A DNA stretch of 64,000 nucleotides from Prinsepia uniflora (lineage: Eukaryota > Streptophyta > Magnoliopsida > Rosales > Rosaceae): positions 39,358,065-39,422,064 of the forward strand of contig CM064865.1 of the NCBI GenBank assembly GCA_032719365.1, read 5' to 3'. The translations under genes and the position numbers were made by a program. The notes beneath the pieces were generated by a model that worked only from the letters and a program-made list of their open reading frames with translations, did not search any database and had not been told where the DNA came from. This document shows, one piece after another, positions 8,788 to 20,128 of the stretch (position 1 is its first letter; each line of letters starts with the position of its first letter).

Positions 8788-11630
8788 AATTTCGTCCCCG
8801 AAATTCCAACCGACCAAGACTCAACCGATCATCCCTCTAAAACCAGTTTCGTTCTCGGAATTCCAATTACGTTCATTCCACATCCACCACGTGGAAAACA
8901 TTTGGCCCCACAACACGTGTACACCCGTACACCAGCTAAACTCATCCGCACTCGGGGGCCCCATCATAGTCTTATGTCGTACCGACCACACTCGACCACC
9001 TCGAGTGAAGATGATCACTTAATGACTGCTCCCACTGGGAGTCACCAAATCTCACTTGTCAGTCCGTGCTGACGCTACCAGCCAAACTGTCACCACTAAG
9101 CTTCACCACCCTGACAAAGCACCAACCATCAGCCAAACGGCGATAATACCTCATCCTGCTATTCGCTCAAGTAGCGTAAGATTAACCACGTGATCTCATC
9201 TCGCAGGGCAACCCAATCCTGCGACATATCTATCTCAAGTCCATAACTGTCAGTTCCCTCAGCTAACCACAACGCTGGAATCATTTCGGTGTGATAACAT
9301 CATGCAAGGCCACACGTAGTGATGCAGTCACCAACTCTCTCATCCTGAGCGTACGTATACCGTCACCAAACTCAATTAGGTGGTGTAACTGACATACATT
9401 GAATACTAGCCCATCGGTGTTCGCCCAAATCCACACTGGGGTTCACTAGCCATCCGTGGCAAAGAGCGCATGCTCATGAATTCACTGAATCCAACAAAAT
9501 TAACTCTGCCCAGTGCATAGTATTCAATGTCCAGTTCACACCCACCACCAAATCCAATGGTGTCGGAACTAAGCCGACCATCAACACGTATAACCATACG
9601 CCACTGGTACCTCACAAGTGCGGTCACCATGCGCCACACGACCAGTCCAATACCGATCCTTCTACACCGTGCAAGATACGTACCTCCATTTCCCAATAAG
9701 TCCACTGCATGGCCCGCAGTCAATCATGATTCGATACTGGGGTTCTCCTGTCCAATCTCATACTAGACAAATCGATCATTCCGCTCATCATCCATTCTGG
9801 ATCCCATGGTCACCCGACCAGTAACACAACATCAACCCCCAAACACGTCATCCAAGACGTACCAACCCAAGCACGCTCACCAAGGCGTGTACAGTCATGC
9901 CGAATGGGCGTATGATCTCATTCACAAATACCGAGGCACACCAACTCAGAATCTATCGGATACCCGCTCAACGGTTACCACATTACTTCTGATTGACTTC
10001 GAAAAGAAGCCAATCCCAATCACACATATCTATAACTGACCAATTAGACTTTGTTGGATATCCACTCATCCACAAGTCAAGCCTCGAGTTCAACTCACCA
10101 CCGTCCCCACTCGTTCGAGCACGGATTAACTTCGAAAAGAAGTTCAATCCAACAATCCTCATATCTAAGCATTTACGACAGAGCGACAAGCTCTTCATCT
10201 AGCCTGATCAAGGCGATCACAATTCGAGTCCGTTACCGCGTCACCCGACTGGTAACACTACGATCCTGGACCGTCACCACGGCCAAGGCCCACAACCACA
10301 TAATCCAGATCCACCTAGGATCCGCCCATGCTCACAGCTGGCAATCCACCTGGAACCCGATAATAAGGTCTCACACCCCCTAGATTCCTTGTCAATCACC
10401 CAACACCTCAACTATTTTCTCCCCCAATCAATCACTCAACAACGTAACACATCCACTCTGTGGATCCCCTCCATTTACCTCATATCGATCCTTGCCACTC
10501 CACCTAGGAGAGACCAAGGATGATCCACAATGATGTCAAGTCCAACCGCCGGACTCCCTACATCCGTAACTCACTAGGACAACCACGCGTCCACCATCAG
10601 CCCAATACTCAGACCTCATGTCAATTAAAGACTAACTATGCACAAACATTGATTCCGACAGGGAATTACTCAACTCTTGTCACCTCGTCACTGTTGGGAC
10701 TTACCCCAATACCTCATAACCTCCGCTGGATCCTATCCAGTCCACGAGTCGACCACTACTGAATCTCAAATACCAACGCACTCTCATCATGACAGAGTCA
10801 CACCCCAACTCGTGGCTCAACACAATCTCACTCACTGACACTAGCACCAGCACTAGTACCCGCACCAACGTACAATCATCCACACTAGCACACCGTGTGC
10901 AAAGTGGGTAGCCCTGGATCTCCGCTCATACCGAGCGACTATCCCGCATCACTACTCGTACCCCCCAACCATGGGTACCACCATCCCGACAATCCACATT
11001 AGGATAGATGGACGTTCCCTGAACGCCCCATAATCCCCAACTATTACCACTACACCAAGTAGCCCTGAGCATCAGCTAAACTCCACAAGACCACCGTTCC
11101 ACAAAGCCAAGTCATAGTTTCCTAACTTCTTCAATACCCGACCATAAACTGGTCCTCATTCAGCCTTTCTGGCTCTTCTCGAGTCTTGACACCCTATCAT
11201 GACTCATCTCACGTTCCTAACTCAAAATCCTGACTCAATGTGAGTCCCACATCCACACCTCGACTCCTCCTGAGTCCAATCTCATACCAAACCAATCCTA
11301 TCATTACTGACATACCCAATCCCCGAGCAACATCCAATGCTCAACCACCTTCTATTCGACCAATAGGGCCTAAGAGAAAGTACAATTTGCCCAAAAAATG
11401 CGGCCTTCCAGCCACCGGTCTCGTTCGTCCTTGCGACCCACCAATTCTACGTCTAACAAATCGCAGTTCACAGCGTCCACTACCCGACATCTGACCCTCA
11501 AACCAGGGTCAATTTCACCCGAGATCTAACACGAGGTCCCAAATACCCTCGCCTACTCGTCTCACTACCAGGTCGCGCACGAGGCTTACGCTCCGTAGGC
11601 ATGATGTGGCAACAGAATCAGCAACCTAGC
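8788..11630 (-). mobile_element. Non-coding interior of LARD-like element
   Basis: About 2.84 kb between PPT and PBS. Reading all frames, I find no frame longer than about 110 codons and no gag, zinc knuckle, RT, RNase H or integrase motif. C-rich plus-strand composition gives chance open frames such as 10051-10383. The only candidate coding trace is a 34-codon basic frame near the PBS (11498-11602). Confidence 0.8.
11498..11602 (-). CDS. Short basic frame after PBS, possible gag-leader remnant
   Basis: 34 codons beginning MPTERKPRARPG, rich in Arg and Lys, starting 29 bp after the primer site. Gag of gypsy elements often begins soon after the PBS with a basic N-terminus, so this may be its remains. 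No capsid or zinc-knuckle motif follows, and the frame closes with TGA. It could equally be chance. Confidence 0.2.
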   Translation of the reverse strand: MPTERKPRARPGSETSRRGYLGPRVRSRVKLTLV

Positions 11631-11642
11631 GCTCTGATACCA
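11631..11642 (-). other. Primer binding site, initiator tRNA-Met type
   Basis: Minus strand TGGTATCAGAGC, three bases after the 5' LTR end. This is complementary to the 3' end of plant initiator tRNA-Met, the common primer for plant Ty1 and chromovirus elements. It sets the element's orientation as right to left. Confidence 0.93.
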
Positions 11643-12220
11643 AATTGACAGGACCGCCCCCAGAAGGGGCATCAAAGACCGTGCCCGGTCCTGCTCCCGT
11701 CTGGCAAGTCGACTGAAATACCCAAGTTTACCCTCAGTACGTGCGAGACCAGGGATAGCCACATGTGCTTACTCATGCCTCCGCCCCTCGTACAGCCTCG
11801 AACAACGCGCCACGACCTGGAGGGTCAATAAAAACCAAAAGGTGTGAGTGGACAAAAATTAAATCAGTTTAGCAAAACAGTTACAAAAAGCGTTTTTACC
11901 CTCCGCGTAAAACGAATGCATGCATACAAAAATCATTTCGCAATCGGTTAAGGTTTTCCACATAAGAAAAACTGTGTATCAAATTCCAACCTAAGGGAAA
12001 ACTCGTATGAACCACAAAATCATTTTTCCTTCCTCAACCATCGGGTCTTAGCCCGCAATCGTAATCACTGGGCCGCAGCCCAAAACCACGAATCAAACCA
12101 AATGCACAACAGGATCCAAAACCAACAACCATATACCGGGCCACTGCCCAACTCAACTGAAACATCAGAAATCATCAATAAATCACAAGTCAATCATTTT
12201 GCTGGGTATCAAGTGCGCCC

Positions 12221-12506
12221 GAGTCTTTAAACTCAAAAACATGCGCATAAACAGGCCTTCCCGGGATATCAACGAGTCTTTAAACTCAAAACATAATCAA
12301 TAGGCCTCGGGGGTATCACAGTAACCGAGTCTTTAAACTCACGAGTCTTTAAACTCATTAAGGGCCCTCCCCCGTCATCAATTAACCGAGTCTTTAAACT
12401 CAAAACGTGCTCCAGCAATAGCACCGGGTTTTTAAACCCAAAACAGTTTTCAAACACAACAACGGGTCTTTAAACCCAAAGCAGATTTCAACGGGTCTTT
12501 AAACCC
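12221..12506 (-). repeat. Hairpin array with CTTTAA loops (second LTR copy)
   Basis: Same units, order and spacing as at 6331-6606, as expected for the paired LTR. Confidence 0.88.
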
Positions 12507-14702
12507 CAAAACAGTTTATCAATCACGACAACGTGGGATCCATCCCCAAAATCATATTTTTCACAACAGGACCCATGGTCCGAATTTCCACATTCATTTT
12601 CCCCAAATCAGACTTTACCAACATAATCAAATTATCATGAAACACGGGGCATGCAAAATCAGACCAAATCACTTTATTAAATCCTTTTTCATTCCCGAAT
12701 TCGAATTCGCAATAATGATTCCGTAAGCCGGCATCCGGAAGCATCATCCCGAACCCAAACCAAGAATCCACTTAAAATTTCCGAAACCCGTAATCTTGTT
12801 CGTTAAAATTACTTTTATGCCCCGAGCATCAAGCCCGAAATCGTATTTTCCAAAATCCATTTTAATTCCTTGAAATCACTTCATTTCTCAAATCTCAGTA
12901 TCAAAACATCCGAACCACAATCATAATTACCAAAATCACGATCCAGGCAAAACGTACTCAAAACCCTCATTTAAAAATCCTCAAAATCACAAGTCTCATT
13001 TAAATTCCCCAATTCAAACATCAATAGTGATCAAATCAACATAACTCAAAATCTCGTAAAACGTGCAAATCCGGAACTTTCTCGAAAAACGTGTCAAAAT
13101 CGTAAGTCACACTCGCAAATCATAAACAACCTTTTTAAATCATTTTACACCCATTTCATATAACTTCTTCCATTAAACCATCATTAAGCATACGAGGGAC
13201 CGTAGTCTCGAAATACGTGGAATTTCACATGTATAGTAAAAATACGTATAAATACGGAAATCAAAATCAATCACAACTTATAATCATAATCATAAAATTA
13301 TAGAAATAATTTATGTATGCATTAAATTTGAAAGCAACGTCCACTCACACACCAATCTTAAGGCTCAGTTTCGTACCGCACGCATGCCTGTAATTCCCGA
13401 CATTTTCCAGAAATTTGAATCCTGTCCGAAAATACATTCCCGGGTCATTAAGGTCTCAAATATCAACATACAAATCCCCCATAATTTTCCGGGATTTAAT
13501 TGTTAATTAAAAACGAGACATAGACCTTCGGACCCTCGAAACAACATCGAAATGGTATCCGATAATTTCGAAACTAACGCTAAAATGTTCGTTATAACGT
13601 ATAGGATAAAAGTCGTGTTGACCGTACCTCGGGATTCGTGCCCACGCGCCGTCACGCGCCGCCGTGAGTGGCTGCGCGTGACAGCCATGCGCCAGCTACA
13701 GTAACTGTGAACAGTTCGCCTTCTTCGCCCGTTTCTTCTGCAAACGGGTCCTACGACCCGCGCGACAACCCGTTTTAATTCCTATCAGTCCAGCCTCGAT
13801 TACTCCAATTGAACATTTATTTACCTTCGATTCAAGTCTAATTACAGGTCTGAAATGTAAAGTCCATCAACACTTACCTCAAACCATCAATTCGAGTCTG
13901 GTTTCCCGAAGAACATCCGACTCTGCTCAGTCGACCATGTCCCATGATTTCCGATGCCACTCATCAATTAATCACACCAGAAGCTTTGTACAGTCCCTAG
14001 GAACATATCTTCGATCTTAATTGCGTCCTCAAGCCCCTCAACTTCCACGACTCAACTTCAATTTTTTTCTGAACCTGCCGTGTCCGTCCCTGACTTCCCA
14101 GGGCATCATGCTTCGATCCCAAGGTTTGGATCGACCAAGTGAGGTCACAGAAGAGTTTTTCCAGCCTCAAATCGGCTTGGGCTCGCCTGCAAATCGAAAT
14201 TGGATTTTCCCTCCCAAAATCAGTTTTCTTCGAACTCGGTTTCCTCTCAACACTCAGGCCTCCCATTAGTTGGAAATGATCCCCAACACTCCTCCAATTG
14301 CTCTGATGATCAAACAAAACCCCAACACCCGTGGGAAGTCACTCTGGCCCTCCAGTGCAACTGTCCCCCGCAAGCTCCCAAAACCAGTTAAAAATGGCAC
14401 CCGTGGCCTGCACTCCCACTCCAGGCGCGCAACATCGAGCTCGTGGCCTCAAATTTCCAACCCACAACTCCCACACTGATCAAGATTGCCTAAACAATTC
14501 CTCACGCAGTGCACGCCAAGTCCCACTCTCTGTTTTTCAATTCAGAAAACACACTAAGCCCATACACGGCTGCTGCACAAAATTGCAGCCAAAATTACCA
14601 TTTTACCCTCAATTGACGATTTACCAAATTGCCCCTCACCATCCGTGACCCGTAACCTTGTCCCCTGATGTCCGTTCCACGCGTGCCGCCTGTCTATGAA
14701 CT

Positions 14703-14726
14703 CGTGACGTCCCAAACTACGTCACG
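14703..14726. promoter_or_regulatory. Inverted TGACGT repeat in LTR upstream region
   Basis: CGTGACGT at 14703-14710 and ACGTCACG at 14719-14726, identical to the copy at 8570-8593. In this 5' LTR it would lie in the promoter that drives the element. Confidence 0.6.
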
Positions 14727-14903
14727 GTCATCGGGCAGAGTCCATTTGACCGCCCGAATAAAAAGTCAACGTTTTGCCCACAACCAGGGGCAAAATGGTC
14801 ATTTTGCACCGTTCGTCCGAATTCGCCCAACTAATCACCGATTAACCCCGCTAATCGTGATTAGTTAGTAATCTAATCCCGAATTCCGGGACGGGTCGTT
14901 ACA

Positions 14904-14908
14904 ACTTA
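14904..14908. repeat. Target-site duplication ACTTA, right copy
   Basis: Exact match to 5741-5745. The Athila RT frame resumes directly to the right. Confidence 0.95.
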
Positions 14909-15384
14909 CCCACTTAGAATCACTTATTGGATAGATGATGCCCACATCCAAAAGTTTTAGCATCTCTTTTTTGACAACTTCCTTCATTGGTGGGCTCAAC
15001 CTTCTTTGTGCCTCTCGGGAGGGCTTCGAATTTTCTTCAAGGAGAACTCTATGCATGCACTTTGCTGGACTAATGCCCTTAATGTCAGCAATAGTACACC
15101 CAATGGCCTTTTGATGGGTGCGAAGGACGTGACAAAGCAAGTCTTCCTCGGATGGAGTAAGGTTCGTGGCAATGATGACTGGGAGAGTTTTGTTGCTGCC
15201 TAAGTAAGCATACTTGATATTTTTTTGGAAGGGGTTTAAGCTCAAGGATAGGAGGAGAGACATGAGAGGGCAAGGTCTCTGTGGTGGTGAGGGGAAAGGC
15301 TTCATAGGGGGCCTTGGACAAGTGCATGTACGACAAGGCATTTAGGGAAAGCAATTCGGCCATAGTGTTTGGGTCCATTGTCAT
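14909..15384 (-). pseudogene. pol: Reverse transcriptase N-terminal part, broken
   Basis: This is the start of the Athila RT. The linker LELKPLPKKYQ is in one frame. The following YAYLGSNKTLPVIIATNL and the region with AIGCTIADIKGISP and the conserved KPSREAQRRLSPPMKEVVKKE are in another, so there is a frameshift near 15220. It stops at SDSKWV, where the 9.2-kb element is inserted. The RT continues at 5740. The IADIKGISP segment is a good marker of gypsy RT upstream of the palm domain. Confidence 0.88.
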
Positions 15385-15411
15385 TTCGGGTTTAGGGAAG
15401 GTGAAGGCTTT

Positions 15412-16314
15412 TTATAGGTCATCTCCCACACATGATAGCTTAAGATTCTCATTAAGAAGCATAGCCATAATATTCAAAGGGAAATCATCAATAGGTTCTG
15501 CTGGATATTGCATGGTATCAGGTATAGAGAAAGTACGAAGCTTGCCCAAAATCTGAATAGATACCTGTCCATTCTTCACCTCAATGAGGCATTCAGTTGC
15601 AGCCAACAAAGGACGTCCGAAGATCAATGAGGGCTCCCCATTCTTGTCAATTCTATCCATCTTCAAGACATAGAAATCAGCGGGAATGCACGTATCCCCA
15701 ATCTGAACCACAACATCCTCCAACACACCTACAAGGTTAGAAACCGACGCATTAGCCAATCGAACACAAAGATGAGTAGGTTTAAGATCTCCTAAGTTCA
15801 AAGAATTATAAATATGGAAAGGCATAATGTTAATTGAAGCGCTAGTATCACATAAACAATGTTCAAAACTTTTAGATTGAATGACACAAAGAAGTGAAGG
15901 GGCCCTGGGATCATTGACTTTCGGGGGCAAGGAAACAAGGGCTGCCTTGCAAGCTTGGGGAAGGTCCACGACATTTTGGGCTTCAAATCCTCTTTTTCCA
16001 GCAACTAGATCCTTGATGAGCTTGGCAAAGATGGGCATGTGCTCCAGGATTTTGGAAAAAGGAAGTGTGGTTTGAAGTTTCTGAAGCATCTTGATGATCT
16101 CGTCCTCAAATGCTTCCTTGTTTTTGTTTTGATTTTGAAACCTGCGAGGGAATGGATATGAGAAATTATTAGATAACTCAAAAGACACCTTCTTAGACAT
16201 TTTATTGGAATTAGAAGGAGTTTTAGGGTTAAAAAGTCCAGCATGTTGCTGGGGTACTGCAGGGGTAGCTGAAATGGATGCATCATGTTCCAATGCTTTG
16301 TCTTTCGAGTTCAA
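15412..16314 (-). CDS. pol: Gag C-terminus and aspartic protease, Athila-like
   Basis: A 300-codon open stretch. The N-terminal third is Lys/Asn-rich linker. From about residue 150 it carries a retropepsin-like protease that would process the polyprotein. The active-site box is CDTSASINIMP (the family usually has D-L/S-G-A, so Ser replaces Gly). The second conserved segment is PSLIFGRPLLAATECLIEV, which in this lineage contains the hydrophobic-Gly-Arg-Pro motif. The catalytic Asp is kept. The Met at the start is internal, because gag upstream reads in with stop codons. The frame ends at 15412, before the RT linker. Confidence 0.82.
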   Translation of the reverse strand: MNSKDKALEHDASISATPAVPQQHAGLFNPKTPSNSNKMSKKVSFELSNNFSYPFPRRFQNQNKNKEAFEDEIIKMLQKLQTTLPFSKILEHMPIFAKLIKDLVAGKRGFEAQNVVDLPQACKAALVSLPPKVNDPRAPSLLCVIQSKSFEHCLCDTSASINIMPFHIYNSLNLGDLKPTHLCVRLANASVSNLVGVLEDVVVQIGDTCIPADFYVLKMDRIDKNGEPSLIFGRPLLAATECLIEVKNGQVSIQILGKLRTFSIPDTMQYPAEPIDDFPLNIMAMLLNENLKLSCVGDDL

Positions 16315-16488
16315 GGGCTGCTGTTGGGTGCTTAGGCCTTGGGTTCCAGGGACCTTAACCTGTGGTTATTCATCTTGAAAGTGAGCTGGGGGTGGTGGCA
16401 CGTGGGTGGGCTCATCCGAGGCCAAAGAGGGGGCAGATTGCACGTCATAGGGTGCTAGAATTTCCTGATGGTTCCAGCAGATTGCACG

Positions 16489-17886
16489 TCATTGAGTGTA
16501 TGGCTGTGCTTTTTGGACAGCAGGGGCCTGGGGTCTTGAAGTATGATTCCTTGGGGTATACTCTGGGCTAGGAAGTTCAGTGCCACTCTGGAGGGTGATG
16601 GAATTCGCTGTTGGTCCATGGGAACCCTTCGGATTCACCATAACTTGACTAGGGAACTTACCGGGCGCTAATTGGTTGAGTTGATTGGAAATTTGACCAA
16701 GTTGCCTCTCCAAGTTAGTAATGGCATGTTTAGTCTCATTCATGAAGGCATTGGTTACTGATTGGTGAGTCCGAGATTCATTCATGAAGGCATTAGTGTG
16801 TTGTGCCATAGTTGCAAGTGCATCCTCCCATGGCTTACCGGTTGAACCTTGAGTTGAGGATGTACCTTGGGGCTGCATAGAAGGGGCAGCAACGTGAGGT
16901 TACTGGAATCCAGGGGGTGGCAAGGGGTTATCCATGGATTGGTTGTTTTTCCACTTGAAATTCGGATGGTTCTTCCATCCCCGATTGTAGGAGTTCGAAA
17001 AAGGATCATTCTGGGGCCTTGAAGCATTGTACCCTCCAACATAGTTGGCTTCACCCACTTGTGTGCACTCATCCGAAGAGTGTCCTTAGAATTAACACAC
17101 CTCACAAACCAGGGTATTCTTAACCTTATCCCTACACAATTTCTTTATCAAAGTCGTGAGTTCAGCAATGGATCTAGCTTTGTCCCTAATCTCGGCCAGA
17201 GACCTAGATGAGTGGCCTCGGTAACTAAATTGTTTCTCTCTTTAAGCTATCTTCTCAAATGCAATTCGGGCCTCGGTTTCCATGCCATCTAAGATACCTT
17301 GAGATAGGGAATTTACCATAGTACTATCCCCATAACTAAGACCTCCATAAAACCACATCATTAGGTGATGATCCTCAATGTTGTGATGGGTACAAGCACG
17401 AAGCATCTCATTAAACCTTTCCCAATACTCATAAAAGGCTTAATCTTGGAGCTGTCTAGGGTTCATAATCTTAGCCTTAAACTCGTTAGTTTTCTCAATG
17501 GGGTAGTATTGGTTGAGGAATAAAGTAGACAATTCTTTCCATGTATGAATAGAGGCGGGTGCAAGTGAATGAAACCAAGCTTTAGCCCTATCCTTAAGTG
17601 AAAAGTTAAACAACCTCAACCTAATTTCATTCTCATTCATCCCATTGATACGATGAGTAGAACAAACCTAGAGAAAGTCCTGGATATGAAGGTGAGGGTT
17701 TGCTCCGAAGAGTCCATCAAACGTAGGCAACATGTGAATGGTACCAGACTTAAGCTCAAAGTTCTCAATGGTGCTTGCAGGAAAGACAATGGGGAAGTGA
17801 TCTTCGGGCACATGAGGGGTTGCGAACTACCGAAGGAGCCTAGGGGCAGGAGGAGGGACAAGAGCACGTTGTTGTGGGTTGTCCAT
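16489..17886 (-). pseudogene. gag: Athila gag with several in-frame stops
   Basis: The frame starts with ATG at 17886 (MDNPQQRALVPPPAP) and can be followed in the same frame for at least 300 codons. It shows the capsid part (NENEIRLRLFNFSLKDRAKAWF, about residues 85-105, and LNQYYPIEKTNEFKAKI), then a zinc knuckle. The knuckle keeps its C-x2-C-x4-H-x4-C spacing near 17070-17105 but has two stop codons inside. At least seven stops interrupt the frame (after LLR, DFL, QLQD, KIA, in the knuckle twice, after GFQ) without obvious indels. The product would package element RNA. It is dead by point mutation. Confidence 0.85.
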
Positions 17887-18061
17887 GGCACGAGAGCTTG
17901 GTGGGTGGCTGCCTTGAATTGAAGAGTTATGGGAGGAACAGGTAGGGTCGTGAGTTGTTCCCTCCACTGAGGAGCTTCGTGACATGAACTAGTACCTAAA
18001 AAACAAATAAACCAACCAAGTTAAATAATTCCAAACTATATGGAAACCGTTGAGGGATAAG

Positions 18062-18079
18062 TCCCCGGCAACGGCGCCA
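18062..18079 (-). other. Primer binding site, tRNA-Asp type
   Basis: Minus strand TGGCGCCGTTGCCGGGGA, an 18-base match to the primer site that Athila and Tat elements use with tRNA-Asp. It lies a few bases inside the LTR boundary at about 18086. Confidence 0.92.
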
Positions 18080-18085
18080 AAAACC

Positions 18086-19817
18086 TGATAGAAGATTTAT
18101 CAACCAAGAAATTATGAATGATAACTCCTAATGTAATACTTTGCAAGTGCACAAAATGGTATGACGAGTATAGTAGGTTTGCAAAGGTCGATCCCTCGAG
18201 GACTTGTTCAACGTGAATCCACTTAATTTGGAATGAAAAAACTTGAGAAAAAGTACAAAAACGTTGGGGGGGTTTTGAGTGATGATTAGAATGAAATTGA
18301 ATGATGAAAAAAAGTGCAAAATGATGAAAAACTTGAGTTGAGAGTTGATTGGATGGTTAGGACGAATCAGGACATGTTATCCACCTTTACCAATTAAAGT
18401 TCTCCTTAGATTTCATTGATTAGATTAATTATGCATGTATCTAAATTAAGTGCCCATGCAAGGGTCCAGCTAAGGCCTACCCCACACATTTATCTTCTCT
18501 TAGATTGCATGTTTAAGCGTGATGTACCCGCCCTTAAACAATTATTACCGATGATGTGTGATAATGCATGAAACATGAAGAAGATTTAATGACACTACAC
18601 TATCCCTAGTAAAGTGATGTACAATCCTAGGGAGTCATGAGTTTAGATTACGAATAAGATTCCCCCTCTTAAACGTAATGCTACAAATTGCAGGGTGAAC
18701 ACAAACATCGGGGTGATCCGTCAAGCAATTACATCGACAATTATACGCAAATAAGGTGATCAAACTTACAAGCATAAATTGAGTTCATGAAGCATAGTAA
18801 TCCATCAAATCCAGGCATACATAACAACCATAATCAACAGCTAGAAATCTAATTATAAACTAACATGGCTAGGGCTTCAAACAACCCTAATCCTAAAGGA
18901 AACTACTCATGCATAACTAAGTTAACAAACATCATAATTGAATGCGTATAAACTTAAAGAGATTAGGGATTGAGAAACACAAATACTAAGATGAATGATG
19001 CGTGAGAGAAGTGGCACAAACACTTCTTCTTCTCCCAAGCTTCACGTCACAAAGAAGATGCAAGACTTGAATCCAAAAGCATGAACAATAGGTAAATTGC
19101 GGCTACTTTGTGTATAAACTTTAAGCAGAAATTTTTGAAGAGTTTTGGAACCTTAGGTGGTAAATTGAACGTCCAAAAAAAATGAGAAAACAACTAATTT
19201 TATCCCCTAATATCTGCCCTAGAATCTCCCTAAAAGAAAGGGAAAACAGCCCCAAAATAAGGAGGAAAACTCCTTAGCCGCATTTTTGTGTTCCCCTTGC
19301 TTAAGGAATCTTCGTTTCCTTCTTTAATCCACTTCTTGACTTCATCTTTGACTAGGAATTGAATTATTATCTTTCCAAATCAGATCACAATCCCAAAATT
19401 AAAGAAAAGGGCCTACAAATTGCGGGTAAGGGTAAATTAACCCTAGCCATGATTTATGACTGTTTCTTGATTTCCAAGAAACTTCCTTTTCCTTATTTCT
19501 TGCAATCTTTAACTTCAGATCTGATTAGGAATATAATTAAGTCTTCTTATCCAAGTCAATCCATGTCATTCCTCATTGAGAAAGGTAGGAAAATTCGTCC
19601 AAGGATGCTTGATGCACAAGTGAATACCCTAAAACACCCTTAATCGCAATTTTAGGAACTTAAGGGGCTTAGCCGCATTTTTGGTGATCTTGGGGGATCT
19701 TGGACGTGAAAATGGGAGATGATATGATCCTTGATGAGTCCTTGCTAAGTTCTTGAAGATATAGCCTTGGAAAGATCACATTTCATTGCAAAACATGATT
19801 TAAACCTCAACTAAGCA
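18086..19817 (-). mobile_element. Athila-type 5' LTR
   Basis: About 1.73 kb on the minus strand between the PBS and the tRNA-Met element remnant. The left end (TGATAG, plus strand) is set by the PBS. The right end near 19817 is placed where the sequence changes to interior of another element, so it is approximate. The CTTTGCAAGTGCACAA segment near 18140 matches the Athila-like LTR at 54947-56449. No second LTR for comparison lies in the window. Confidence 0.7.
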
Positions 19818-20128
19818 ATCTGCTAGCTGACTCGAATTCCAAGACCATCCCTCGGTCACTACTCAAACAAGTAATCATATCCAGCCCCCCGTAGGGTCCA
19901 TCACACCGATTAACGGCGTATCGGGCAATCGTAACCCATCCTATATTCATTTCCACTAACTCTCGTGCGCTTACCGCAACTTTCAGGTTGATAACGGTCT
20001 AATCCTCGTATAGACATCACATCCACAACACCTGCGCACCAATGCTCTGGTTCCAAAGTAACAACCTCGCCCTGATACCAACCACCTGGTATTAGAGTAC
20101 CACATGTTAACCTCGCTCTGATACCACC
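19818..20128 (-). mobile_element. Interior remnant with duplicated primer sites
   Basis: About 310 bp of element interior left of the LTR at 20129. The true PBS is GGTATCAGAGC-like on the minus strand at 20115-20126. A near copy lies at 20069-20080 (minus), and a plus-strand TGGTATTAGAG at 20087-20097. The Athila element appears to have inserted in this interior. No coding signal is seen. Confidence 0.6.
20115..20126 (-). other. Primer binding site, tRNA-Met type
   Basis: Minus strand TGGTATCAGAGC, two bases from the LTR edge at 20129. Confidence 0.85.

Larger units (their letters stand above)
5746..14903 (-). mobile_element. Complete non-autonomous LTR retrotransposon (LARD-like)
   Basis: A 9158-bp element on the minus strand: 5' LTR 11646-14903, tRNA-Met PBS, a 2.9-kb interior, PPT, and 3' LTR 5746-8770. 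The LTRs run TG to CA and the whole is flanked by ACTTA. By eye the LTRs differ at about 25-30 positions over 3 kb apart from one 234-bp indel, so insertion was recent. The interior shows no gag, protease, RT, RNase H or integrase in any frame. Long LTRs with a non-coding interior fit the LARD description; the LTR ends and PPT context suggest a Ty3/gypsy partner supplies proteins. Confidence 0.92.
11646..14903 (-). mobile_element. 5' LTR of the LARD-like element
   Basis: 3258 bp with the same ends as the partner LTR at 5746-8770. It keeps the 234-bp segment near 13205-13438 that the partner lost. That segment holds the TATGCATT and GTCCACTCAC modules seen in every other LTR of this group. It abuts ACTTA (14904-14908) on the right and the PBS on the left. 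Confidence 0.93.
2681..19817 (-). mobile_element. Athila-type Ty3/gypsy retrotransposon, interrupted
   Basis: Read on the minus strand, the order is LTR (18086-19817), tRNA-Asp primer site, gag, protease, RT, RNase H, integrase and 3' non-coding region. The protein motifs (CDTSAS, FMDD, WGIDFMGPFP) and the tRNA-Asp PBS fit the Athila lineage. A 9158-bp element with TSD ACTTA splits the RT. The 3' LTR is not in the window; a different LTR replaces it at 2680. In-frame stops and frameshifts show the element cannot make its own proteins. Any env-like gene expected in some Athila elements is not visible. Confidence 0.85.
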
